From SYAC01 sp046048055 (lineage in GTDB: Bacteria; Planctomycetota; Phycisphaerae; Phycisphaerales; SM1A02), in the NCBI GenBank assembly GCA_046048055.1, contig JBJOGW010000067.1, positions 1-33,792 on the forward strand: a stretch of DNA of 33,792 bases, given 5' to 3'. Each line of letters begins with the position of its first letter. The first letter of the stretch is position 1. The position numbers and the translations under genes were made by a program. The notes beneath the pieces are model-generated. The model saw nothing but the letters and a program-made list of their open reading frames with translations, was not told the DNA's origin and made no database searches. Positions 7,497-14,170 of this stretch are shown one piece after another.

Positions 7497-7583
7497 GGCG
7501 GTGGCGAAGGCCGCAAGCGGCCGTCCGGCCCACGCGCTCGCCAGACCCACCGCCGGGCGAAACCCGCGGGCGCGGGCGGGTGC

Positions 7584-8183
7584 TCAGCGATAGAACTCGA
7601 TGATCAGGTTGGTGTTCACGTCGAAGGGGATCTGGTCCGACGTGGGCAGGCTGGTGACCTTGGCGGTGAGTTCCGCGGGATTCACCTCGAGCCACCCGGG
7701 GACCTGGTGACCCGCCATGCTCTCCATGTTGTCACGGATGAGCTTCTGGGTCTTCTCCTTGATCGTGATGGAGTCACCCACGGCGATCACGTAGCTGGGA
7801 CGGTCCACCTTCTGGCCGTTCACGCGCACGTGGCCATGGGCCACGATCTGGCGGGCGGCCCAGATGGTCCGGGCGAAGCCGGCCCGTCGGAGCAGGTTGT
7901 CCAGGCGGCGCTCCAGCAACTGCAGCAGCACCTCGCCCGTGTTGCCCGTCATGCGGCCCGCGGTCTCGAGCGTGCGGCGGAACTGCCGCTCCAGCACCCC
8001 GTAGTGGTACCGCAGCTTCTGCTTCTCGTCCTTGCGCACGCCATAGGGCTTGGCCCGCTTGCCGCGGAACCCGTGCATGCCTGGTGCGGTCAACTGCCGC
8101 TTGGCGGTGTGCTTGGGCGTGTCCGCAACGGGCACGCCGACGCGTCGGGAGAGCTTGACCTTGGGACCGGTGTAGCGAGCCAT
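7584..8183 (-). CDS. rpsD: 30S ribosomal protein S4
   Basis: Primary 16S rRNA-binding protein that nucleates the 5' domain of the small subunit; 199 residues, close to the usual 200-209. The start MARYTGPKVKLSRR, GMHGFRGKRAKPYGVRKDEK and YHYGVLERQFRR belong to the S4 N-terminal domain. LLERRLDNLLRRAGFA begins the S4 RNA-binding fold, which continues through IVAHGHVRVNGQKVDRPSY. The ATG at 8183 follows AGGAG at a good distance; longer in-frame starts add non-conserved residues. The N-terminal zinc cysteines of some S4 proteins are absent, so this is the zinc-free form. It stands alone, away from the usual alpha-operon, with its own strong promoter. Confidence 0.97.
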   Translation of the reverse strand: MARYTGPKVKLSRRVGVPVADTPKHTAKRQLTAPGMHGFRGKRAKPYGVRKDEKQKLRYHYGVLERQFRRTLETAGRMTGNTGEVLLQLLERRLDNLLRRAGFARTIWAARQIVAHGHVRVNGQKVDRPSYVIAVGDSITIKEKTQKLIRDNMESMAGHQVPGWLEVNPAELTAKVTSLPTSDQIPFDVNTNLIIEFYR

Positions 8184-8242
8184 TCGGACTCCTGAATCGA
8201 TGCGGACGCCCCCTGGCCGGGGTGGCCAAGGGCGAGCCACGC

Positions 8243-8271
8243 ATTACAACCGAAACCGGCGGGGGGGTCAA
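8243..8271 (-). promoter_or_regulatory. Sigma-70-type promoter of rpsD
   Basis: On the minus strand TTGACC (8271-8266), a 17-bp spacer and TGTAAT (8248-8243) match the consensus at five of six positions in each hexamer. The predicted transcript starts near 8236 and has a leader of about 50 nt carrying the AGGAG Shine-Dalgarno of rpsD. This is the clearest promoter in the window. Confidence 0.75.
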
Positions 8272-8344
8272 GACGACCGGAGGGGACCGCAGGGGAGGGG
8301 GGCGATGGAGGCCTCGGGCTCGCTGGGCGGCCGGTTTTGCCGGA

Positions 8345-10261
8345 TCAGTAGGCCCGGCCGTCTTCCCGGCGGCACCACTGCAGGAAGGCGGTGTTGAGAA
8401 CCCGGTAGCCACCCGGGGTGGGGTAGTCGCCGTCGAAGTACCACGTTCCGGCATGCTCCGGCATGGCCTGCCGAAGCCCGTCCAGCGACTGGTAGACCAC
8501 CTGCAGGCCGCCCTTCCAGGCCAGTCCCGGCGGCAGGATGCCCTGTGCCACCGCCCCCTCCAGCTCGGCGTGGTCCACGGCGTCGTACAGGCGTCGGACG
8601 TGATTCACCTGACGTCCGTCCGACCAGTGCTGCTGCTCCAGGCAGAGCCGCTCGACCTCGTCGATCAGTCCCTGGTCACCTCGGGCACGCAGCACCGCGA
8701 TGGTGGCCTCGAAGGCGATGAAGCGCCCCAACTGGCTCATGTCGATGCCGTAGCAGTCCGGGTAGCGGATCGGCGGGCTGCTGCTCACGATCACGATTCG
8801 GGTGGGCTGCAGGCGTGCCAGCATGGTCACGATGCTCTCGCGCAGCGTGGTGCCGCGCACGATGCTGTCGTCGACCATCACGAGCGTGTCATCGGGCCGC
8901 ACCACCCCTGGTGTCACGTCGTAGACGTGCTTGACCAGGTCGCCGCGTGCCGCGTCATGCGTGATGAAGGTGCGCAGCTTCTGGTCCTTGTGGGCCACCT
9001 TCTCGGCACGCACCGAGAGCCCCAGTGCCGCCTCGATCTCCCCGGCGGTCAGCGTGCCGTGGTGCAGCCGCTCGGCCAGCTCGGTCGCCCGAGCCAGGCG
9101 CACGCGGCGGCCCACCTCGTCCACCAGTCCCATGTAGGCGGTCTCGCTGGTGTTGGGAATGAAGCCGAAGACGGCCCGCTCGATGCCGCCGCCCAGCACC
9201 TCGAGCACCCGACCCGCCAGGTTGCGGCCCAGTTGCATGCGCTCCTGGTGGATCTGCGGGTCGTTGCCGCGGCTGAAGTAGATGCGCTCGAAGGTGCACG
9301 ACCGGCACGGACCGGGTTCGGCGAAGGGTGCCTCGAGCACCTCGCCGTCGCGGCGGATCACCAGCGCGTGCGCCGGCGGCAACTCGCGGACCAGCGACGG
9401 ATCCAGGTCCAGCACCGTGGTCAGCGCCGCGCGCTCGCTCGCCACGGCCACCACGTCCTCGGTCTCGGCCACGAAGGCCGGTCGGATGCCGTGCCGGTCG
9501 CGGCAGGCGAAGGCATCGCCATTGCCCACCAGCCCCACGAACGCGAATCCGCCGTCGAAGTCCTCGGTGGCCTTGCGAAGCACGCGGTGCAGGTCCAGTT
9601 CCTGCGAGATCGCCTGGGCCAGGTCGGTGCCCGAGAGCGATCGGAAGCTGCCGGGTCCGATGGTGGCGGACAGGTGACGGTGCTCCTGGTCGAGGAAGTG
9701 GCCCATCTTCTCAAGCACCACGCCGGTGTCGGTGTCGCCCACGGGATTCAGGCCAAGTTCGACCAGCGTGCGGAAGAGCTGGTTGCTGTTGGTCAGGTTG
9801 AAGTTGCCCGCCAGAGCCAGGTTCCGGCTGGCCACCACGCTTCGCCGGATGTAGGGATGGCAGAACGCGGCCCCGCGTCCGCCGTAGGTCCCGTAGCGGA
9901 GATGACCCAGCATGGCCTCACCCAGCAGCGGGATGCGGCGCTTGAGCTCGATCGGATGCGCGGAGCGCATGGTCGCGCTCGACAGGTCGGTGGCCGGTTC
10001 CATGGCCTCGTCAAAGAGCCGCTCGAGGGCGTTCCGCTTGGCGTTGCGCAGCCGCAGCAGGAATGGCTCGCCGGCGGGCATGTCGAACTTGACCGCGGCG
10101 ATCCCCGCGCCGTCCTGGCCGCGGTTCCGCTGCTTCTCCATGAGCAGATAGAGCCGGCGCAGTCCCCAGAGCATGTCGCCACGCCGTTCGCGCAACTGCT
10201 CCAGCGGCCGCTTGAGCCGCAGAAGCACCACGCCGCACTTGTGGCCGATGAAGTCGCTCAC
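8345..10261 (-). CDS. purF: Amidophosphoribosyltransferase (long form)
   Basis: First committed step of purine synthesis: glutamine plus PRPP to phosphoribosylamine; cytosolic. 638 residues, longer than the roughly 470-505 of the common form and like the Bacteroidetes-type variant. The N-terminal glutaminase nucleophile is C9 in GHKCGVVLLRL, so eight residues would have to be removed or tolerated before the cysteine. Further glutaminase motifs are MEKQRNRGQDGAG, GHLRYGTYG and RDRHGIRPAF. The phosphoribosyltransferase half has FERIYFSRGND, the PRPP loop VMVDDSIVRGTTLRES (about 457-472) and SSPPIRYPDCYGIDM. The GTG at 10261 is the first start ahead of the conserved region; the open frame continues 504 nt upstream without similarity. 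A TACGCT element lies 9 nt before the GTG. Confidence 0.95.
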   Translation of the reverse strand: MSDFIGHKCGVVLLRLKRPLEQLRERRGDMLWGLRRLYLLMEKQRNRGQDGAGIAAVKFDMPAGEPFLLRLRNAKRNALERLFDEAMEPATDLSSATMRSAHPIELKRRIPLLGEAMLGHLRYGTYGGRGAAFCHPYIRRSVVASRNLALAGNFNLTNSNQLFRTLVELGLNPVGDTDTGVVLEKMGHFLDQEHRHLSATIGPGSFRSLSGTDLAQAISQELDLHRVLRKATEDFDGGFAFVGLVGNGDAFACRDRHGIRPAFVAETEDVVAVASERAALTTVLDLDPSLVRELPPAHALVIRRDGEVLEAPFAEPGPCRSCTFERIYFSRGNDPQIHQERMQLGRNLAGRVLEVLGGGIERAVFGFIPNTSETAYMGLVDEVGRRVRLARATELAERLHHGTLTAGEIEAALGLSVRAEKVAHKDQKLRTFITHDAARGDLVKHVYDVTPGVVRPDDTLVMVDDSIVRGTTLRESIVTMLARLQPTRIVIVSSSPPIRYPDCYGIDMSQLGRFIAFEATIAVLRARGDQGLIDEVERLCLEQQHWSDGRQVNHVRRLYDAVDHAELEGAVAQGILPPGLAWKGGLQVVYQSLDGLRQAMPEHAGTWYFDGDYPTPGGYRVLNTAFLQWCRREDGRAY

Positions 10262-10270
10262 GGATGGTCG

Positions 10271-10276
10271 AGCGTA
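10271..10276 (-). promoter_or_regulatory. -10-like TACGCT before purF
   Basis: GGCTACGCT on the minus strand ends 9 nt before the GTG start, with no Shine-Dalgarno. It fits a leaderless or near-leaderless mRNA. Confidence 0.4.
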
Positions 10277-10287
10277 GCCGCGGGCGT

Positions 10288-10299
10288 GCCACGCGTGGC
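10288..10299. promoter_or_regulatory. Perfect 12-bp palindrome between divergent purF and the 10326 gene
   Basis: GCCACGCGTGGC lies midway in the 64-bp divergent intergenic region, between the two -10-like elements. It could be an operator for a dimeric regulator of either gene. In high-GC DNA a single palindrome of this size is only weak evidence. Confidence 0.25.
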
Positions 10300-10312
10300 T
10301 GCGGCAAACCGT

Positions 10313-10318
10313 TAGGCT
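10313..10318 (+). promoter_or_regulatory. -10-like TAGGCT before the 10326 gene
   Basis: TAGGCT ends 7 nt before the ATG at 10326; there is no Shine-Dalgarno. The spacing would put the transcript start at the A of the ATG. Confidence 0.4.
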
Positions 10319-10325
10319 TTCGCGC

Positions 10326-11054
10326 ATGTCGATGGCCGCCGCCGACGCCTGGACGGTGCTGATCGCGCAGGCCATGCAGATGGCCTCGGCGGCCCGCACG
10401 CTGCCCGCGGATGCAGCCGGCGATCGTGTGCGGCGTGGCGTGCCGTGGCTGGTGCAGCTGATGGCGGTGGAACTGGCCATGGATCGCCTGGCCGAACTGG
10501 AGCCTTCCGCCCGGCCGTACGCGCGGGACCAGGCCGAGCTGCTGCTGCAGCAGGCGGGTGCCCAGCTCGGTCGCATCTGGCATGCCGAGCCGATGCCTGA
10601 CTTCATGCTCGAATCGATGGAGCGATCCCGCGCGGCGCTCTCGCGCTCGCTGTACGCCGGCCTCTCCGGCCTGCGGTGGGAGGGGAGCGAACCCATGATC
10701 GTTCCCGCGTGGACGGACGCCGTGCGCGATCCGGGTGGCACGCTCGCGGTGATGGAACCAGGCACCGTGGCCTTGCCGGGGGAGTGCGTGGCCTGGTGGA
10801 CCGAGCGGCAGCCGCTGTCGTGCCCGGGGTGTGCGTGCGTGGACCTCCCGGCACCCGTGCAGGTCTATCGCGTCTTCGACCAGAACGGTCGCTTCCTGCA
10901 TGGTTGCCACGTGCCGCTGCATGAGCCGCTGGTCGCGGGCATGCCCATGCTGGTGCCGCTGTGGCTGGACGCGAAGCCGGTGGGTTCGCTGCAGCGTGAC
11001 CCGGAGCGATGGCTCGACATGCAGCGTCGGGCGGGTGTGCCCATGCCGGCCTGA
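10326..11054 (+). CDS. Hypothetical protein, 242 aa, with a CxxCxC motif
   Basis: I do not recognise a family. The first half (about 1-115) is predicted helical and Ala/Leu-rich with no signal peptide or membrane segment. The second half is beta-rich and has SCPGCACVD (C166, C169, C171) and a later C194 in HGCHVPLHEP, a possible metal site. It fits exactly between the divergent purF and the convergent WalJ-like gene, whose stop codon it abuts, which supports a real gene. An alternative ATG lies two codons downstream at 10332. Function unknown. Confidence 0.75.
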   Translation: MSMAAADAWTVLIAQAMQMASAARTLPADAAGDRVRRGVPWLVQLMAVELAMDRLAELEPSARPYARDQAELLLQQAGAQLGRIWHAEPMPDFMLESMERSRAALSRSLYAGLSGLRWEGSEPMIVPAWTDAVRDPGGTLAVMEPGTVALPGECVAWWTERQPLSCPGCACVDLPAPVQVYRVFDQNGRFLHGCHVPLHEPLVAGMPMLVPLWLDAKPVGSLQRDPERWLDMQRRAGVPMPA

Positions 11055-11858
11055 TCAGGCGGATGAGAGCAGGCTGGGCAGGTGCACGGCCGGGGAAGGC
11101 TGTCGCCGCCCGGCCACCCGCATGCGCGGCGCCAGGTCGGGCGCCTCGCGCATCCAGAGGTCGTGCACCAGTTCGGGTCCGTTGCACTGTTCGCTCAGGT
11201 GCAGCAGCACCAGCACCGCCGGATCGGTGCCCGCACCCTGCAGGCGACGCACGAACGCCAGCGCCTGCTGGTTGGAGAGATGTCCATGACCATCCATGAT
11301 CCGGCGCTTCAGGTGTTCCGGTCGGGGGCTGGCCTGCTGCAGGTGCGGGTCGTAGTTGCTCTCGATGCCCAGCGCATGCACGCCGGCCATGAAGGTGAGC
11401 AGTCCCTCGGGCGCGTGTCCCAGGTCGGTGGCCCACCCCAGATGCAGGTCATCCGCTTGCACCCGGAAGGCCGTGCTGCCTTCGCGGTCATGCGGCAGCG
11501 GAAGGGACGTCACACGGAACGGTCCCAGATGCAACGGCTCCGCCACCCGGCGGACGACCGCCTGGCCAAGGCCCGCCCGCGCGGGGATCGTGCCATGCTC
11601 GGCGCGGACCACGATGGGGGGTGCCAGGAGCGTGGGCCAGGCCCGCGCCCAGCCGGTGTGCAGGTGATCCACGTCGCCATGCGTGAGCAGCACCCCGCTC
11701 AGGCTCTCCAGGCAGGTTCCCTCGGCCTGCAGCAGTCCGTTGAGTCGCCGGGGAGAGAGCCCCAGGTCGATGAGCAGGTCGTGCCGGCGTCCATCCGCGT
11801 GCGCGGTGAGCAGGGCCGCATTGCCGCTGCTTCCGCTGGCCAGCACGCGCAGCCGCAT
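11055..11858 (-). CDS. WalJ/YycJ-like metallo-beta-lactamase-fold hydrolase
   Basis: 267-residue cytosolic metal-dependent hydrolase. The start RLRVLASGSSGNAALL is typical of the WalJ (YycJ) family, members of which act as nucleases or hydrolases in cell-wall and DNA-repair-linked processes. The metal motif is LLTHGDVDH (H60, D62, D64, H65), so the second position of the usual HxHxDH is Asp. IESNYDP and HGHLSNQQA in the second half are also family motifs. The ATG at 11858 overlaps the lpxA stop by one base (TGATG), and AGGAGG lies 5 nt upstream; a GTG one codon earlier is possible. The gene is probably cotranscribed with lpxA. Substrate unknown. Confidence 0.85.
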   Translation of the reverse strand: MRLRVLASGSSGNAALLTAHADGRRHDLLIDLGLSPRRLNGLLQAEGTCLESLSGVLLTHGDVDHLHTGWARAWPTLLAPPIVVRAEHGTIPARAGLGQAVVRRVAEPLHLGPFRVTSLPLPHDREGSTAFRVQADDLHLGWATDLGHAPEGLLTFMAGVHALGIESNYDPHLQQASPRPEHLKRRIMDGHGHLSNQQALAFVRRLQGAGTDPAVLVLLHLSEQCNGPELVHDLWMREAPDLAPRMRVAGRRQPSPAVHLPSLLSSA

Positions 11859-12682
11859 CACGCCTCCTGGTTCATGGCGGAGCCGCGCATGACCGTGCCC
11901 TCGCCGGGCACGATGCCCCGCTTGCTCGAGGCCACGAAGGCGATGAACTCGTCCACCACCGGATCACCCGCGCGCGTTCGAAGTTCGTCCAGGCGTGCCG
12001 GCATGGGCAGGCGGCTGCGCTGGAGGGTCCGGTAGATCCAGCGCACGGTGTCGACGTCCGACCGCTGCATGCCGGATCGCCGCATGCCGATCACGTTGAT
12101 GCTGCCGGCGATGTTGATGCCCGTCACCATGAAGAAGGGTGGAAGGTCCAGGCTGAACCCGGTCAATCCACCCACGAAGGCCCCTCGCCCCACGCGGCAG
12201 AACTGATGCACCACGCTGTTGCCGCCCAGGATCACGTGGCTGGCCATTTCCACGTGACCCGCCAGCAGGGTCCCGTTGGCGAGGATGTTGCGGTCGCCGA
12301 TCACGCAGTCGTGTCCGGCGTGACTGTTCGCCATGAAGTAGTTGCCGTGGCCCACCCGGGTGGGCTGGTCGGTCTTGGCGCGGTCGATGGTCACGCCGCT
12401 CCGGAACACGTTGTCGTGGCCCACCACCAGGCCGGCGCCAGGCTTGGAGGGGTCGAAGCCGAGGTCCTGCGGCGGCATGCCCAGCGTCACGCCGGGGTGC
12501 AGCGTGTTGCGCTCCCCGATGATGCACGGCCCCTGGATGGTCACGCGGTTGAGCAGGCGGGTTCCGGCACCGATGGTCACGGGCCCCGGACATCCCTCGA
12601 TCACGCAGAACGGCCCCACCTCCACGTCGGCCGCCAGGGTCACGTCGCCAACGATGATCGCGGTGGAATGGATGCGAGACAT
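11858..12682 (-). CDS. lpxA: UDP-N-acetylglucosamine O-acyltransferase
   Basis: First enzyme of lipid A synthesis; cytosolic trimer transferring a 3-hydroxyacyl chain from acyl-ACP to UDP-GlcNAc. 274 residues against about 262 in E. coli. The N-terminal two-thirds is a left-handed beta-helix of hexapeptide repeats (for example AAIIVGD-like turns, VEVGPFCVIEG, VTIGAGTRL, CIIGERNTL). The catalytic region is MANSHAGHDCVIGDRNILAN, with H124 the general base equivalent to E. coli H125, followed by NGTLLAGHV. The C-terminal helical domain begins near residue 195. The start ATG at 12682 gives MSRIHSTAII, matching the family; the frame continues upstream without similarity. TAGAAT lies 10 nt before it. 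Its presence implies a lipopolysaccharide-type outer membrane. Confidence 0.93.
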   Translation of the reverse strand: MSRIHSTAIIVGDVTLAADVEVGPFCVIEGCPGPVTIGAGTRLLNRVTIQGPCIIGERNTLHPGVTLGMPPQDLGFDPSKPGAGLVVGHDNVFRSGVTIDRAKTDQPTRVGHGNYFMANSHAGHDCVIGDRNILANGTLLAGHVEMASHVILGGNSVVHQFCRVGRGAFVGGLTGFSLDLPPFFMVTGINIAGSINVIGMRRSGMQRSDVDTVRWIYRTLQRSRLPMPARLDELRTRAGDPVVDEFIAFVASSKRGIVPGEGTVMRGSAMNQEA

Positions 12683-12692
12683 GGGGAGCGGG

Positions 12693-12698
12693 ATTCTA
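12693..12698 (-). promoter_or_regulatory. -10-like TAGAAT before lpxA
   Basis: Minus-strand TAGAAT matches five of six consensus positions and ends 10 nt before the lpxA ATG. No Shine-Dalgarno is present. Confidence 0.45.
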
Positions 12699-12724
12699 CG
12701 GTCGCATGCCATCGTGGCCTCTCC

Positions 12725-12730
12725 TACGCT
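12725..12730 (+). promoter_or_regulatory. -10-like TACGCT before lipB
   Basis: CCTACGCT ends 7 nt before the lipB ATG, with no Shine-Dalgarno, so transcription would start at or next to the start codon. lpxA and lipB are divergent across 55 bp. Confidence 0.45.
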
Positions 12731-12737
12731 GGCATCC

Positions 12738-13424
12738 ATGTCCTGCCTGCAGGTCCATGACCTTGGTCGCATCGACTACGCCCAGGCGCTGGAGCGACAG
12801 CGCTCGCTGCACGAGCGGCTGGTGGCGGCCAGGCCAGAGCCCGTCCCCATGCACCTGCTGCTGCTTGAGCATGATCCGCCGGTGATCACGGTGAGCCGGC
12901 GCCCGGGCGCAGCGAACCATGTGGTGGCCGACCCCTCGCAGCTGGACCGACTGGGTGTGCAACGCGTGGAGACCGACCGAGGCGGTGACGTGACCTGGCA
13001 TGGCCCCGGCCAGCTGGTGGCCTATCCCATCCTGGACCTGCACCGCCTCGACCTGCGTGTGCATGGCTACATGCGTTTCCTCGAGGATGTGGTGCTGTCC
13101 ACGCTGGCCGGCTTCGGCGTGGCCGGGCACCGGGATGCCTCGGCGACCGGCGTCTGGGTGGGTGGCAACGAGGATGGACGCAAGGTCTGCGCCATGGGTG
13201 TGCGGATCAGCCGCTGGGCCACCTTGCATGGACTGGCCCTGAACGTGGATCCCGACATGCGGCACTTCGGCCTGATCGTGCCGTGCGGACTCGTGGGCCG
13301 GCCGGTCACGAGCCTTCGGCAGGAGCTGGGTGAGCGATCGCCGTCCATGGCGGTCGTGAAGGCGGGCCTGGCCAACGCCTTCCAGTCGGCGGTCGCGGAT
13401 CGCCTGGCCCGGACCGGTCGCTGA
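12738..13424 (+). CDS. lipB: Octanoyl-[acyl-carrier-protein]:protein octanoyltransferase
   Basis: First step of lipoate assembly: moves octanoate from ACP to the lipoyl domains of 2-oxoacid dehydrogenases and GcvH; cytosolic. 228 residues, normal length. Motifs are LLLEHDPPVITVSRR, RGGDVTWHGPGQLVAYPILD (81-100), the catalytic lysine in RKVCAMGVRI (K149) and the catalytic cysteine in IVPCGL (C183), which forms the acyl-enzyme thioester. The ATG at 12738 opens MSCLQVHDLGRIDYAQAL as expected; the frame is open for another 396 nt upstream but overlaps lpxA antisense and is not conserved. LipA is not in the window. The stop codon is one base from the stop of convergent ompH. Confidence 0.95.
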   Translation: MSCLQVHDLGRIDYAQALERQRSLHERLVAARPEPVPMHLLLLEHDPPVITVSRRPGAANHVVADPSQLDRLGVQRVETDRGGDVTWHGPGQLVAYPILDLHRLDLRVHGYMRFLEDVVLSTLAGFGVAGHRDASATGVWVGGNEDGRKVCAMGVRISRWATLHGLALNVDPDMRHFGLIVPCGLVGRPVTSLRQELGERSPSMAVVKAGLANAFQSAVADRLARTGR

Positions 13425-13425
13425 C

Positions 13426-14142
13426 TCAGTCGCGAGGCAGGTTGAGTTCCTTCAGCACGTCGTCCGTCAGGTCGATCGACTCCGGTGCCTTCAGGAAGGT
13501 GCGGCCCTGCACCTGGATCATGGCGTTGCCCAGGTCCTGCGCCTCGAAGGGCGCGTCAGCGGGAATCGAGCGGTAGACCAGATCCACCTGCCGCCGCTCG
13601 GCCACGGTGTCCACGGCCGCGGTGAGCTCCCGATAGGCACGCTCGACTTGCTCCGCCATCAGCCTGTTCTGGGCCGCCTGCATGCCAACGTTCCACTGCT
13701 GGTACCGCTCGAACAGGGCCTGTACCGCGGCTTGTCCCTGCTTGAATTCCGGATCGTCGGGCTTCTTCTCGCCGAACCGCCCCTTGAGTTCCTCCATCTC
13801 CTTGTTGAAGGTCTCTCCCTGGGAGCGGGCTTCCTCCTCGAAACGCGTGAGTTCCTCCCGGAAGCTCTCCGCTGCGAGCAGGCGCTTGAGCACCTTGTCC
13901 ACGTGCACGGCTCCCATGCTCAGGGCGCGGGCGGTGGGATCGGTACCCCAAGCCGGTCGACCGCCCTCGTTCACCAGCTTGAGCGTGCCCTTGGATCCCT
14001 CGATCAGCACCGACTGGGCTGGGCCGAGGTCGGTGGCCGGCATGGACCGGGCCACGGCAGGAGAGGTCCGAGTCAACTGGGCGGTCGCGAAGCCGGCGGC
14101 CAGCAGCAGGGCGGGAACAAGCGTGGGGAGCGTTCGCTTCAT
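13426..14142 (-). CDS. OmpH/Skp-like periplasmic chaperone
   Basis: 238 residues with a signal peptide (MKRTLPTLVPALLLAAGFAT, likely cleavage after about residue 20). The central part (about 85-180) is charged and helical, consistent with the coiled-coil arms of Skp: ESFREELTRFEEEARSQGET and FNKEMEELKGRFGEKKPDD. Skp proteins hold unfolded outer-membrane proteins in the periplasm. The C-terminal TAAVDTVAERRQVDLVYRS also fits the family. It follows lepA after 28 bp on the same strand and may belong to the end of that operon, but TAGACT 7 nt before the ATG suggests its own transcript. Family call rests on architecture more than on diagnostic residues. Confidence 0.75.
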   Translation of the reverse strand: MKRTLPTLVPALLLAAGFATAQLTRTSPAVARSMPATDLGPAQSVLIEGSKGTLKLVNEGGRPAWGTDPTARALSMGAVHVDKVLKRLLAAESFREELTRFEEEARSQGETFNKEMEELKGRFGEKKPDDPEFKQGQAAVQALFERYQQWNVGMQAAQNRLMAEQVERAYRELTAAVDTVAERRQVDLVYRSIPADAPFEAQDLGNAMIQVQGRTFLKAPESIDLTDDVLKELNLPRD

Positions 14143-14149
14143 GGCGGCG

Positions 14150-14155
14150 AGTCTA
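14150..14155 (-). promoter_or_regulatory. -10-like TAGACT before the ompH-like gene
   Basis: Minus-strand TAGACT ends 7 nt before the ATG, with no Shine-Dalgarno; it lies in the 28-bp gap after lepA. Confidence 0.4.
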
Positions 14156-14170
14156 CGTCCGCCGGATGGC

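Noticed and set aside
7509..7522. Inverted repeat GGCCGCAAGCGGCC between rpsD and the PpiD-like gene as a terminator.
   Set aside because: The loop is only 2 nt and no T run follows; short palindromes are frequent in GC-rich DNA.
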